From: Agriotes lineatus
Taxonomy: Eukaryota > Arthropoda > Insecta > Coleoptera > Elateridae
DNA length: 64,000 nt
NCBI GenBank assembly: GCA_940337035.1
Contig: CALNHX010001951.1
Coordinates: forward strand, 1-64,000
Reading direction: 5' to 3'
Part shown: in pieces, positions 1-11,491 of the stretch
Layout of the letters: every line of letters starts with the position of its first letter
Numbering within the stretch: the stretch's first letter is position 1
Translations under genes and position numbers: made by a program
The notes under the pieces: generated by a model
Seen by the model: the letters and a program-made list of their open reading frames with translations, nothing else
Databases searched by the model: none
Told to the model about the DNA's origin: nothing

Positions 1-285
1 AATATCATGTAACATCAGAAGAAACCAATATAAAGTTCAGAAAATGGGTAAAGAAACGTAACCAACTAAAGCTTTTTTGCATTTTATTTTATTTTTAGTA
101 CATTAATGGACGTGAAGTATGAATTAGTTGATCTGCCGAAAGTTAATGATAATAAAGTAGTTAGAAATTTGCAAGAGTTTTGTTCGAGATTAAACTGCAT
201 AGCGACTCCTATTAAAAGAGGAGTCATGACCAACCACGCTTCAGGCTTCTCGTTTTGTTTAAAATTTGTTAATATCACAGAGTAG

Positions 286-1290
286 GGTAATCTTGTATTG
301 TACGACGCTACCGATGAACTACTGTTCCTAGAGTCAGTAATCTTGGAGGGAGGCGCGAACAGCTGATCGTTTAGATCAAAAGTACCTTAAAACGTTGCCA
401 GACCTCTATTGTTTGGATTCAACAGCGTTTTCGCTTTTTTTTTATAAACAATTTACTTTAATTTTTGTAGTTACATGTATGCACAGTTTTATTAACAATT
501 CAATTTATTTTTTGACAATCTACCCTTTTTTATAAACAATTTACTTTAATTTTTGTAGTTACATGTCGGCCACTTTTTTATATCAATAATAAACTGAGCA
601 CTGTTTGAAGGTTTAGTTACAAATACAGTAGATTTTATTTCTATCCTACACACCTCTGTATCTTCCTCTTCCATTTTCCAACAGATGTAATTGTATTTCA
701 ATTATTATAATAATAACAATAACAATACATTTATTGACTAGATTGCAATAAATAATACAAAATATCACAGTCCATAAACACAAAGTTTATGATGTTACAT
801 CCAACATTATAGAGTCTAAAAATATCCACAGAGTAGAAACAATTATGAATTAGTAGCTGTTTTATTATTGATTTAAATTGTTTTATTATTGATTTAAATT
901 TTCTGTCGTTAAGATTTTAAATGAAGATGGAAGTTTATTAAAAGTCGAACATCTAAGGAGTTACGAAAGGATTCTGCCTTTTTGAATTGTTTAGAAATAA
1001 TAAGATATATTAGGGGCTATCAGTTATTACTGCAATTTTTAAATAATTTTACTGCAAACCCGTACACGCGGATAATAATGTCTGGTAGCTTAATAACGTA
1101 GTACGCATAATTCTGACCCGAGTGGTGCCGATCGGTTTGTTTACATCTCGGTGACCTAAACTGCACAGAAGTAAACAAACAAAGGTCTGGCAACAGTGTA
1201 AAGTATTTGACCTGTTAGCGATCCCTCCATACAAGATTACTGACTCTAGGAACAGTAGTTCATCGTAGCGTCGTACAATACAAGATTACC
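286..1290. mobile_element. Non-autonomous DNA transposon, 8-bp TSD, about 60-bp TIRs
   Basis: The element starts GGTAATCTTG and ends CAAGATTACC. The inverted repeats extend about 60 bp with small indels, and the GTAATCTTG motif recurs at the inner end of each repeat. The 8-bp direct repeat cagagtag flanks it at 278-285 and 1291-1298. Copy B has the empty site with a single cagagtag at 40518-40525, which confirms insertion. No transposase is encoded. The interior holds a direct repeat (about 437-477 and 529-567) and a short tandem duplication near 853-900. The 8-bp duplication fits hAT, P or Merlin, but the termini do not decide among them. Confidence 0.9.
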
Positions 1291-1394
1291 CAGAGTAGAT
1301 CAGTAAGGCAATAAGTGATTGAATATGGCGAATTATTTGCATTTCAAAATTAGTTAGTTGTTCTGATCAGTCGTTATTAGATATTTGGAAAATT

Positions 1395-1496
1395 GAAGCG
1401 TGGGATAATCTCTGAAACTTCTTTGTGGCGTGAATTCACAATTCATATTCTTATATGGCGAAATACCCATATAAGAATATGAATTGAAGCGTGGGA
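1395..1496. repeat. Small hairpin insertion flanked by a direct repeat
   Basis: The sequence gaagcgtgggata occurs at about 1395-1407 and again at 1484-1496, bracketing about 75 bp that copy B lacks (B continues directly near 40637). The inner 46 bp (about 1440-1485) form a near-perfect hairpin with 19-base arms and a 7-base loop. Confidence 0.6.
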
Positions 1497-2408
1497 TATT
1501 TACCATTAACTAATTATTAGTCATTGTATCGGTACAGAAATATGATTAACTAACTTTAGAACGTATATCTGGAATATAACCTAAAATGTGCAAAACTTTG
1601 CAATTATTTAAGTGATTCGTCTGTTATAAACTTATAAATTGGGTACACTACATGCATCTGACAGATTCAATACGTTTCCCAAACCCCCAAGGTGTGGATA
1701 TCAACCACTTGTATTTTTGACCATGTTCGGTATGTGTAGTATAGCTCACTGAAAATAATTGCGGTGACAAATGTATGTACAGTAGACAATTGTAGCGCAG
1801 AGCAGTCCTTACTCATTCTAATAAAGTATGTGCACGGTAAACATTAGTTCCATTTCTGAATGTGGGTTCTGCACGTAATAAGTGTTGAACAGGTAGTCTC
1901 TTCGACTCTTTTTTGTGCATTTACCCGCAGTTATTTTGTGAACAGTATCTACCATTAACAATATTTGTAAATATATATTTCAGTAAGCAAGTGATTAAAG
2001 CATTTGTAGTAAGAACATTCTCTTCTTTCAGAACCACAACAAAATTCCAAGTGTAGCAGCTGACATAATAGCGACGAGGTGTCTTGTCTAATTCTGCAGG
2101 TATTCGTCACAGACTTCAAGTAAGCATATAAATAATTGTCACTAAATATGGAAAAAGTTTGTTTGCAGTCATAAAACACTTTAACCACTCAAAAATGATA
2201 TATCAGAAATGCGCACTAACTTTTATATTAATCTTGTATTTTCTAATGTTTCTTATGAACCGAGTAATTGTAATTCTTAAAATTACTGGTTAATTGCTAA
2301 GAATATTATCCTACATATTCAAACAGCCAATTGCATGAAACTGTTTATCTTAGTTTGTATGGAGATCATTGATTTCAGTTGATTATTTTGCGCTAGTGCA
2401 ATTTCAGC

Positions 2409-2768
2409 GATAAGTTCTTACATATATTGCAGACCAATCCAATTTGATTATTTGTAATCACGTGAGTCAGTTTGACAAATCAGATCACACTTGAAGTGAA
2501 AACGACCCTATGGTAATTGTCAATCACCATGGAAACTACGTAATTAAATTTCAGTTGTATCCTATGACAAGTTGGTGACACTGTAAATCTAAGTCAAATT
2601 CGAGGTTAGCAGGTTAGGTTTGCCGTCAGTCTGTGTCAAAACTGACGCAAAACCTAACCTGATAACCTTGAATTTTACATAGACTTACAGTACCACCAAC
2701 ATAATATTATTATAATGAAGTGTCAAATAAATTTGTCAGAAAATGGCTGCTTTATTTAAGAACTTATC
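2409..2768. mobile_element. MITE with GATAAGTTCTTA termini, absent from copy B
   Basis: GATAAGTTCTTA at 2409-2420 is mirrored by TAAGAACTTATC at 2757-2768. The stretch, with the adjoining palindrome to about 2955, is missing at the equivalent place in copy B (near 43835), where the sequence runs straight on. It contains a separate 130-bp palindrome (2571-2700), so it is a nested insertion. No coding capacity. Confidence 0.6.
2571..2700. mobile_element. 130-bp palindromic MITE (GTTGGTG family)
   Basis: It begins gttggtgacactgtaa and ends ttacagtaccaccaac, and the whole length folds on itself around position 2635. Related palindromes lie at 36007-36160 and twice inside 40709-41285. They share the core motifs gtcaaattcgaggttagc and ggttaggttt and their complements. 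The repeated occurrence makes this a dispersed palindromic family. Confidence 0.8.
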
Positions 2769-2779
2769 TTCCCGAATTC

Positions 2780-2945
2780 ACCGCGGCCAGTGATAAATCC
2801 TTATAATTTTGACAAATAATATCCCTCAAGTGGGTTGCCTTTAAGAAATAACCCTCGGCTTCGCCTCGGGTCATTTCTAGGCAAGCACTTTCGGGTTGTT
2901 ATTTGTCAAAATTATTGCGGGTGATTATCACTGCCCTTGGTAAAT
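2780..2945. mobile_element. Palindromic MITE with GC-rich loop
   Basis: The arms share agtgataa, attttgacaaataa and a gtgcttgcct-like segment in opposite orientation, meeting at a loop ggcttcgcctcgg near 2855. It sits in the block missing from copy B. The loop sequence resembles those of other palindromes here (near 3460, 42480 and 43370), which suggests related elements. Confidence 0.6.
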
Positions 2946-3410
2946 TATAGCTGATAATTTGTGCCACTTGAACATTACAGAATTTTCATTTCTTGAGGAA
3001 ATAGTACGTAGGGTACTTTTACAATTTTGGAATAGTTATGACAGAGTTGGATTAATTATTGGTTCGATGTTTCATATATACATGCATATCATATTTGGAT
3101 TTTTTTTTCTTCTCAGCTTAGTGTTTAACTTTTAGAAAAAAATAAATGGTTATAACTTATAATAATAAACTGTTTAAATATGTAATAACTGTAGTATTTA
3201 ACGATATTAGGTCAATATTGAGCATATAACGGATAAGGATACATTGTGTGACCGAGACTAATAAATTAACTGAATCAATTATATGTAATATGGGCTGTAT
3301 GTTGTTTAACAGTTTTCGTAATGTCTACTAAAAGTGGCCACTTTTAAGATGTATTAGAATTCTATAAAATATTAAAGTACAGAATGTTTGTTATAGAATA
3401 TTGTTATATG

Positions 3411-3505
3411 TACTAGTTTAATAAGAGGGTCTAATGCAGCACGAGTGGGTTTCGGGCACGACGAGCGCAGCGAGGAGTGCTACAATGCGTCTTATTAAAC
3501 GAGTA
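3411..3505. repeat. Short inverted repeat element (tactagtttaataag family)
   Basis: Inverted ends tactagtttaataag and cttattaaacgagta enclose a GC-rich loop containing cgacgagcgcagcgagg. The right flank tataatatactattttatc recurs beside related copies at 49298-49362 and, more diverged, at 6519-6625 just upstream of the Crypton-like gene. Confidence 0.6.
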
Positions 3506-4270
3506 TAATATACTATTTTATCTTTTTTGAGTTGCTGATTTTATAGAAATTTAAAATTTCGGATACTAAAAATATTGCATTGCAATCTAGGGATTTTTGA
3601 GCTTAATGGGTGACATTGTCAAGTGACATTTGACAGTCGCCATCTATTGGACAAAATATCAATTTTGCTGCTCTGACTATAGCCAACTAATATTTAGATT
3701 AGCTGATGCTAATACGGCCATACATACACCATAAAAACATGTTTATATGAAGCATGCCATGACTAGATGTCATTTGGCGCCACCTCTTAATGTTATTCTG
3801 AACTTTCAATCAGGGCCTACCGGGATATTCAAATTAAAAACAAGTACTGCTAAATAGGTAGATTTGAAAACTGTCATATTCCAATCAATTATATCAAATT
3901 CATATTCCCGTAGTTTGGGTCAAACAAATCACTTTTGAATTTCCAAGCGGTATGCAGATTCGTACCAAATGGCTCAAATCTGTTTCAGGAGTTTGTGGTA
4001 TTGTTAATTAATAATAAAACTAATTAAATTACCTTTATTTATAATATTTAATCATATAGTACAGATATTTCTAAACTTAAAGAATACTCTACTTTGTGTA
4101 TTAACCATTTGATGAGAATTTTGTAAAAGTACTTGACAAAAATACTCGTTTGATTAAAAACGCTGTACCAACTGTAACTGTAAATAATACATATTTTCCA
4201 TCACATTAATTAGAATTACATTATATACATTTTTTAGCAAATTTTACCTAATTCTGAAATTAATTAAGAA
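3506..4270. other. AT-rich stretch without recognisable gene
   Basis: No open frame with family resemblance and no inverted termini seen. It is part of the block of copy A that has no counterpart in copy B. Confidence 0.5.
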
Positions 4271-6060
4271 CAAGAACATTTACAAAAACCATTCAAATGA
4301 AACCCAAGCTGAACTTCTCCAACCCAAATTGCAGATCTTCAGTATACTATTAAACATTAACTTTAAAGCTAAAGCGGGGTTAGCGTTAATTGTTCAACGT
4401 TTATTAAAAATAAAACAACTTGAGAATGATATACAGAAATATTCGGGTAAATTAAATGTTTTCCATGAAATATTCCAAAATGCTGACGATGGAAACGAAA
4501 AAGCTGAATTTCTTGCAAATATTGTTCTTAATTATGATAGTAAAAGCTCCTCGTTAGTCAGAATTTTCTATTTGTATGTGTACAGTATGGAGATTTCACT
4601 CTCTTAAAGGATATCAGCACTGCAGAAACCATTTAGCGAGTTTACCATCAAAAACAACATTGTTATGGTATCGTGGTGACTGTAATGGTTCAGATGAATT
4701 AATTAAGCAGCGTTTAATGGCTGAAGTCGCCTAATTAACAATACCAGCAGAAAGAATTTGCTCCTTAATTATTGACAATATGTCAATTAAGGAGAAAGTG
4801 CAGTATAGCACATCTGAAGATCGCAATCTATGGTGTAGATAATACTCAATATACTACAACCGTTTGCAATAAACCTCAAATAGCAAACTAAATGTGTTAT
4901 TATGTTATATATGGATTGTCAACAAGATACATCATTCCAGCACAATATTTTTTTTACTCTTCTTTGAGAATTAATTACTTTTACTCGGTAACAGTGGGAG
5001 TACTTAGTCTTCTTACTGACTGTGGCTTCGTTGTTCTAAGAATTGTTGCAAATATTTTTTCCTGAAATGTATCTTTATTCAGATTTTTGTGGTGGAATTC
5101 TAAAAAACTACATTGAACATCCTTTTCTAAAACCTGTAGCCTTATTTTTAGGCTTCAGTTATTGCCATATAATAAAGAACACACAAAATTTATACTTAGA
5201 TGATATGTGCTGATGGTGGAATCTCCGCTTCATATTTAAAAACCTTACATGGTCTGCAAAATGGACTACCTTTTAAGCCTGGATGGTACTTAACAAAAAA
5301 GTATTTGTACTCATCAGAAGTAGGACAAATTGAATTTCAAAATGTCAACAATAATGTGAAATATTTAGAAAACATATACGACTATTTCCAGTTTCATCAT
5401 GTGTCTAACAGAACAATATTTGCAAAATTAGATAGCAGCACTGCACCTTTGATTCATGTTTCTGACGAAAGACTATTGATTGGACTTAATACGTCAGAAT
5501 TATATTGATGCTATGCAAAATTCTCCGCATCTGTTGGTATGCAAGGTTTATCCAATAAAACAGCTCACATTTTGAAATTTACTGCTGAAAGTACTATGCG
5601 AGACAGAAAAAACTGGGATAACTCTTGATAGAGATTTTGACATTATTTGATTAGTTTAAATGAGGCTTGCAACAGTTACATTTATTATTACAATTTTTTT
5701 TTCATAGCAACGTCTAAACAAGTGATGATTGAGTTACAAACACCTAGCAAACTATACATATTAAGGCAGTCACATTTACAACAGACCATACTAACTGTCT
5801 CAGCTTTTTTGTCTTGCATAGTACATCATTATACGTAAAATTTTTACTTCAAGAAGCTGGTTTTTCCTATGTATTAACACGTTCATTTAGTTCGAACTGC
5901 TGGCATGCTTTTCATTAGATATTACGCTGTGGTATTATGACGACTTTGCTTTCCTCAAAAATTGCACATTATAGTAACTTTACTAGTTCTGCAGTATTTG
6001 CAACTACATCAAGCATAACTGAAAACGAAGATGTTGAATTACCTGCACGTTTAACAGTTA
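4271..6060 (+). pseudogene. Decayed P-element/THAP9-like transposase
   Basis: Reading across three frames gives a broken transposase. A segment at about 4271-4603 is followed by a frame change into a run with LASLPSKTTLLWYRGD and then SLIIDNMSIKEKVQY (near 4765-4810). The latter resembles the catalytic-aspartate region of P/THAP9-type transposases. Further on are CGFVVLRIV, a region ending FLGFSYCHIIKN, and a 102-codon open segment at 5200-5505 with SYLKTLHGLQNGLPFKP and HHVSNRTIFAKL, typical of the middle and C-terminal parts of the family. SYVLTRSFSS near 5860-5895 marks the C-terminus. Many stops and frameshifts mean no product is expected. The THAP DNA-binding end was not recognised. Another piece of this family lies on the reverse strand at 50935-51220. 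Confidence 0.65.
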
Positions 6061-6518
6061 AAATATTTATTTTAAAACCATTTGTAACCTAAAAAATATC
6101 TTTAGTAAAGACAACAACCAGAACCACATTTAGGTGTTCTATTTCACCACTTGATGGCACCAAAAACCAAACGCGTCGGCAATTGTCACAAGTAACAATG
6201 AAAATGACACATATGGAATAGCCGTATATAGCTTTGCTATGTAAATTTTAGTTAGCCATGCTCTGACATTTGAATTATAGTTTAAATTTGGTGCAAGCTT
6301 TTTGGTTTGTGTGCTATTCAAATAGGGCCTTACCTAGAACAATAAATGTGCTTAATTACTTTGTTAAAAAGTACCTTCAGTTTAAGTTAGTATTTGATTA
6401 GAATAAATTTAAAAAATACAGTTCAGGAATTGTGGTTATGTATTCGATATCTGACGTTTGTCGAGTTATGATCATGTGAAAGCAAGTGTCACCAATCTTA
6501 TAATAGTATATTTTGATT

Positions 6519-6625
6519 CGAGTTTTATAAGAAGCATGTTGGAGCACGCACGGGTTTAGGGTACGACTAGCAAAGCGAGAAGTGCCCTAAAGGAGTAAGA
6601 GATACAAAATTTCTTATAAACGAGG
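6519..6625. repeat. Diverged inverted repeat upstream of Crypton-like gene
   Basis: Ends gagttttataag and cttataaacgag surround a loop with ctagcaaagcgagaagtgcc. It is followed by catacagtattttatctgcattgcc, similar to the right flanks at 3506-3530 and 49363-49385. It lies 150 bp before the start codon of the Crypton-like gene, so it could be that element's 5' end rather than an independent MITE. Confidence 0.5.
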
Positions 6626-6772
6626 TCTCATACAGTATTTTATCTGCATTGCCACTTTAAAAAAAATCAAAATCTAGAGAATTTTGAGGCAGTTGGCAAC
6701 ATTTGTGCTGTGCAATAAAGGCGGCTATGAAAAAAAATAAATTTGAAATGTTATTATTTTATTCGTTGCAAA

Positions 6773-7198
6773 ATGAATTCTGAACAAGTCGAAGAAGTTT
6801 TACAATGTACTCCCCCAGAAATACAGGCTTTGGCGGAAAATATGATGGACAAGTTGCTGCCTTCAAAATCAGGCCCGATGGATGAAAAGAAGTACGCCCA
6901 ATTCGAAAATTGGCATAAGGAGAACAAGATCTCTACAATCTCCGAAAACATTTTGCCGGCGTATTTTCAATTGCAACGCCAAAAGTATAAATCCTCTAGT
7001 TTGTGGTCCCTCTACTCCCAGTTGAGGCCATGTATAAGTATTTGCATGAATGTTGATATTTCGAAATATCACAAACTCCGAGCTTTTTTAAAACGGTGCT
7101 CTGAAGGATACACACCAAAAAAATCCAAAATTTTGGTAGAATACGAAATTAATAAATTTATATCAGGAACTGACAATAAAATATATATGGCCATGAAA
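6773..7198 (+). pseudogene. CryptonI-like tyrosine recombinase, N-terminal exon
   Basis: From ATG at 6773 about 142 codons are open. The product has an acidic start followed by a helical core-binding (SAM-like) region: FQLQRQKYKSSSLWSLYSQL, then KLRAFLKRCSEGYTPKKSK and a helix ending in MAMK. This pattern belongs to a large insect family of tyrosine recombinase proteins related to Crypton transposons. The homology stops at AAA|GTACAT (7198), a plausible splice donor, with an acceptor-like ttttag near 7295. The catalytic half is at 10490-11173, pushed away by a 3.15 kb insertion (7320-10470). Because that half has internal stops, the whole locus is a pseudogene or fossil transposon. Confidence 0.7.
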
Positions 7199-8273
7199 GT
7201 ACATAACAATTTTATCTTATTTTTATATCGTATCTTGCGTATCGTATTTGTATCCTAAATTGCACTTAAATTAAACAAAAATTATACGTATTTTAGGTCA
7301 TTTTGATAATGGGTTACTAGTACAGGCGCCAGGGAATTTTTACATGCAATTCTTGGTAACAGCATTGTGTTAATGGCTGGGTGGGGGGCTGTGCTCTGAG
7401 TCTAACTTTAAGTTTTCGGATCGATCGGAGAAATTGTTTTTCCGCAATATCGGAAGAAGTGTTGAAAACGGTTTTTCAGCAATTTATTGTTTCCTGTTGC
7501 TCTGGCACTCGAATTGCATCAATACAAATTTGTAGTTTATGAAATTCCTCACAACTTTTAGAAATGCCTTTTTCTCGTGCGCTCAACAATTCAAAAGTTG
7601 TTACCCCATAAAGTCAAGAAATTAAGGGTTAAAATGGGTTTTACGTAAATATATCGCTTTCAGTTAATCCTACGATAAAAAATATCCTCATATTTTTTGT
7701 AGAACAACTAATTTGCATAAAATTTGTATATGAGTATTTTTCTATTTGAACAATTATTTACCGTTCTACAGCGCCGCAAATGTCGCAAATCACATAAATC
7801 GTATATTTAGTGTGCACTTTCGAACGGCACTGTTCCTTTGAGGTACAGTTTGTAGTGCGTCTTTTTATGTGGTCTCCTCGATATGCCTACTCCACGAAGT
7901 GTATTTCTAACAGTTTCACACTTCCCATGGTCTTTTTGATGGACCGGGTTCTGCATCGTTGATCCCACTCATTGCAGAATCGTTGATTTTATCGCCCTTG
8001 TCAAGTGGTGTTTCCTTTCAAAAGAACTCAGAAAGAGAAAATATGTCGTCGTCGTAGTTGATGTGATATTCGTCAACATCTGTAGTAAGCATTCTGGAGA
8101 ATTCCTGCACGTTTTCACAGGATTCTTCGGCGGGAAGCAAATGGCGGTGCACTTTAAACCCGCTTTGCGTCAGCCATAGGCCTTTCCACATTTGGTCTTG
8201 CACCCGCATGAAATTAATTTTATTATTGCAAGGGGCGCGGGAGGCTCAGTGCTAGACACCTGTAACCATTGTC

Positions 8274-9836
8274 GCCGAGGACATCGACATATTGGTCCTT
8301 TTGACGGCACTAAGGACGGAACTGTGCAAACGTTTTTCTTTGCAAGCCCGGAAAACTGAATACGAAGGAACAGCATTACTCTACATCATGCGTGAAACAC
8401 GGCGATGCTGTATCAAAGCATATCTTGTTCTTGCATGCATTTTTTGGTTGTAGCACAACATCGGCTGCTTACGGTATGGGCAAAGTGAAATTTCTTAAAA
8501 CCCTAGAAAAGACACCTACCCTGGAATCTGCAGCGAATCACTTTGTACAGAAAGATGTAGACACGAATATCATCGCATTAGCGCAGGGTTTCTTAACCTT
8601 TTTGTAGTCACGGACCATTTTCAAAATTTTAACAATCTGACGGACCCCTTCCAAACTTAATTGTAGGGAAAGAGAACAAGGCATTTTGAAAAAAAAACTT
8701 ATTTATTATCAAGACAAAATAATGATTAGCGCGTGACGGTTGTTTAATAGAACGGTTGCTGCTGCTTCCGTTCGATAGGGACACTAAATTGAGAAATTGT
8801 CTTAGACAAGGTAAGACGCATACCACCTTTGACGTCTAGTCGGTTACGATTTTTAGTTTTAATTGACACTAATACTGAGAACCCTGACTCCCAAAGGTAC
8901 GTAGTAGCAAACAGAATTAATATGGACATTGCTCGTTTAACAAAGAGCGGGTAAGCTACACCAAAAATCGGAAACATCTTTTGCGTTAAATTTATCTCGC
9001 AACACTGCTTTGGATCTCATGTCAATTAAATCATCTTTAACAAGATCTTCGTCATTGATATCATTCTTGATTAAAGCTTTCTGGGCAAAAGTACATACCT
9101 ACTTACATTTTAAGGTGGATCACGCGCAGTATTTATTGTCTTCATATCTGACATGTAACCCCAGCACTCATGCCATCTGACATGGACCCCCAGCACTCAT
9201 GCCATGGACCCCAGGTTAAGAAACCCTGCATTAGCGGGAGAGCAATTTTTTATTGCGTTGTACGATGGAGACATCCATAACGACAAGTCAATCAACTTGC
9301 TGCGATACAAACACTTCGCGATATCCCTTGCAAAGTCAACGTTTAATCTGGCATCCCTCCCACCTACAAAAGACACGGCCAGGATGCACGCATGCCGAAC
9401 ATACCATCAAGTTCAAACCTGGCTTGGAAATGACACTCTACCCGCGGAAAGATGGGGCTGGAAGAAACGTGGCCGTACGTTTACACCGGTACCTAGCACT
9501 GAGCCTTTCGCGCCTACTGCAATAATTAAATTAATTTCATGCCGGTGTAAGACCAAATGTGGAAAGGCTTGTGGCTGCCACAAAGCGGGTTTAAAGTGCA
9601 CCGCCATTTGCTCCATATGCGCCGGGGAATCCTGTGAGAACGTGCAAGAAATCTCCAGATTGCTTGCTACAGATGAACACGAATACCACACCAGCTACGA
9701 CGATGACATATTTTCTCTTCCCGAGTTCGTTTCAAGGGACACACAACTTAACCAGGGCGACAAAATCGACGATTCTGCAATGATTGGAATTGACGATGCA
9801 GAACCCGGCCCATCAAAAAGACCAAGGGAAGTGTAG
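8274..9836 (+). pseudogene. Transposon-borne gene with C-terminal CXC motif, split by hAT
   Basis: The 5' part (8274-8583) reads AEDIDILVLLTALRTEL and then, after a one-base shift near 8388, KHILFLHAFFGCSTTSAAYG. The rest (9237-9836) reads GEQFFIALYDGD, then TYHQVQTWLGN with WGWKK, then the cysteine cluster ISCRCKTKCGKACGCHKAG and further C-x-C pairs, ending in an acidic tail with stop at 9834-9836. Removing the hAT plus one copy of its target duplication (653 bp) restores one frame (IIALA-GEQFF), so the gene was whole at this point before the insertion. The family is widespread in insect genomes as multicopy, uncharacterised proteins. The DIDILVLL-type motif may be nuclease-like, but that is weak inference. 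A reversed partial copy of the 3' end is at 7990-8262. Confidence 0.6.
8584..9228 (-). mobile_element. hAT transposon derivative with transposase C-terminal scrap
   Basis: Perfect 15-bp termini CAGGGTTTCTTAACC and GGTTAAGAAACCCTG are flanked by the 8-bp duplication cattagcg (8576-8583 and 9229-9236), diagnostic of hAT. On the reverse strand, 8977-8744 encodes a C-terminal hAT transposase piece with LFATTYLWESGFSVLVSIKT and RNRLDVKGGMRL, the dimerisation segment of ZBED5-like transposases. The N-terminal and catalytic parts are gone, so this is an internally deleted copy. Confidence 0.92.
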
Positions 9837-10489
9837 AAATACACTTCGTGGATTAGGCCTATATACCACGTAAAAGAAAATGCGCCACAAGTTGTACCTC
9901 AAAGGTGGTGTGGAAAACAGTTGGGGCGACACACTCGAAGGAACAGGGCCATTTGAAAGTGCACATTAAATGTACGGTTTACGTGACTTGCGACATTTGC
10001 GGAGCTGTAGAACGGTAAATAATTGTCCAAATGGAAAAATACTCATACACAAATTTTATGCAAATTAGTTGTTCTACAAAAAATATCCGAGTATTTTTTA
10101 TCGTAGGATTAACTGAAAGCGATATATTTACGTAAAACCCATTTCAACCCTTAATTTCTTGGCTTTATGGGGTAACAACTTTTGAATTGTTGAGCGCACG
10201 AGAAAAAGCTATTTCCAAAAGTTGTGAGGAATTTCATAAACCACAAACTTGTATTGATGCAATTTCAGTGTCAGAGCAACAGGAAACGAGAAATTGCTAA
10301 AAAACCGTTTTCGACACTTCTTCCGATATTGCGGAAAAACAATTTCTCCGATCGATCCGAAAACTTAAAGTTAGACTCAGAGCACAGCCCCCCACCCACC
10401 CATTAACCCAAAATGCTGTTACCAAGAATTGCACGTAAAGCCCTATTAACGATTTTCCTGGCGCCTGTACTATACAGTGGGACCTGCAG

Positions 10490-11173
10490 ACATGGGGAGC
10501 TCACATACATGTTGACAGACGACATTAAATATTAGGAAGATTCAATTACTGTGTCCATTCCTAAAACCAAAAATAATTTACCTAGGCAATTCAATGATAA
10601 CTGAAGGAATACGGATTACCTTAGTCAGGAAATATGCTGCTCTTAGGCCTAAAAATACTACCCACAAGTGATTTTTTTTTTGACATACAGATATGGGTGC
10701 TGTGTCAGCAATCCAATTGGCATCAACCATGGGCAAAGCGTCCAAAGAAATTGCCACTTTTCTTAGGTTACCGCTACCTGAACATTACACTGGCCACTGC
10801 TTTAGGTCTAGTGCAACACAATTGGCCAATTGTGGTGGAGATTTCTTGACTTTAAAGCGCCATGGGGGCTGGAAGTCGTCGACGGTGGCGGAAGGATATG
10901 TTGAGGCCACTCTACAAAAGAAAATTGAAGTTGCACAAATGCTTAGGCCTCAACATACAGACTTAAACTTGTCAAGTTTTTCAAGCGTTTCAGAGGCCAA
11001 TTGTCACAAATATTACTGAACTAGGTAACAGTAAAATTCAACAAAACATTGTAACTAATGAGAATATTCCGAGCGTTGCCATTAATTCCAAAGACTCTTC
11101 TACTGTATCTTTTAATGTTTACAACTATTGTACTTTTTATGGTCGTACTGCGTATTCATACAGTTATAATTAA
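10490..11173 (+). pseudogene. CryptonI-like tyrosine recombinase, catalytic half
   Basis: It resumes after the foldback with GELTYMLTDDIKY, a TAG stop, then ITVSIPKTKNNLP, a shift, and LVRKYAALRPKNTTHK with another stop. The last open run carries the tyrosine recombinase signature: TGHCFRSSAT (H at 10795-10797, R at 10804-10806), LKRHGGWKSS (H at 10861-10863) and the nucleophile tyrosine in AEGYVE (10897-10899). A further frame change near 11005 leads to a tail with FNVYNYCTFYG and stop at 11171-11173. The active-site residues survive but at least two stops and two frameshifts kill the frame. Confidence 0.72.
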
Positions 11174-11249
11174 GTTCTTGTAGATTTAGTTTTATATGGT
11201 TCCTAAAAATGTATTGCAATTGGTTATAATAAAAAGTTTATTCTCTCAG

Positions 11250-11491
11250 ATTCATACCTGCACTTCTGGCTTTTGAGGTTGTGTATATATGGGTGTGAAT
11301 CCAACTATAACAATTTTCGAGCTTTATTGAAAAGTTGTTTTACGGGCGTACATACAACGGTACAAAAATCTAAAATAATTAAATACCAAATTTATGTATT
11401 AACACAATTATTCTATAACTTGGCGGCAAAACGTACCTGTCAATCAATGAGTAAATTTTACATTTTGTTATATTTAGCGTGTGTTCTTTGA
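11250..11491 (+). pseudogene. Possible second Crypton N-terminal fragment
   Basis: An open run with FRALLKSCFTGV and VQKSKIIKYQI loosely parallels LRAFLKRCSEGY and KKSKILVEYEI of the N-terminal exon at 6773. It is very decayed and could be chance similarity. No catalytic domain follows. Confidence 0.3.

Larger units (their letters stand above)
7320..10470 (+). mobile_element. 3.15-kb foldback element carrying a CXC gene
   Basis: The left end gtacaggcgccagg and right end cctggcgcctgtac are mirror images. The arms run about 7320-8262 and 9480-10470, roughly 0.95 kb each, around a 1.2-kb unique middle. Each arm carries the same 3' coding end: forward at 9480-9836, and reversed at 8262-7990. The element interrupts the Crypton-like gene between its two halves; a CTA duplication is possible but unsure. 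The structure suggests a parent transposon whose 5' half was replaced by an inverted copy of its 3' half. A hAT derivative (8584-9228) sits in the middle. Superfamily not recognised. Confidence 0.75.

Noticed and set aside
5200..5508. Novel 102-residue gene
   Set aside because: The product matches the middle to C-terminal part of P/THAP9-like transposases and is flanked by further broken pieces of the same protein.
8744..8977. Intact host gene on the reverse strand
   Set aside because: It is the C-terminal scrap of a hAT transposase inside an element with perfect termini and target duplication.
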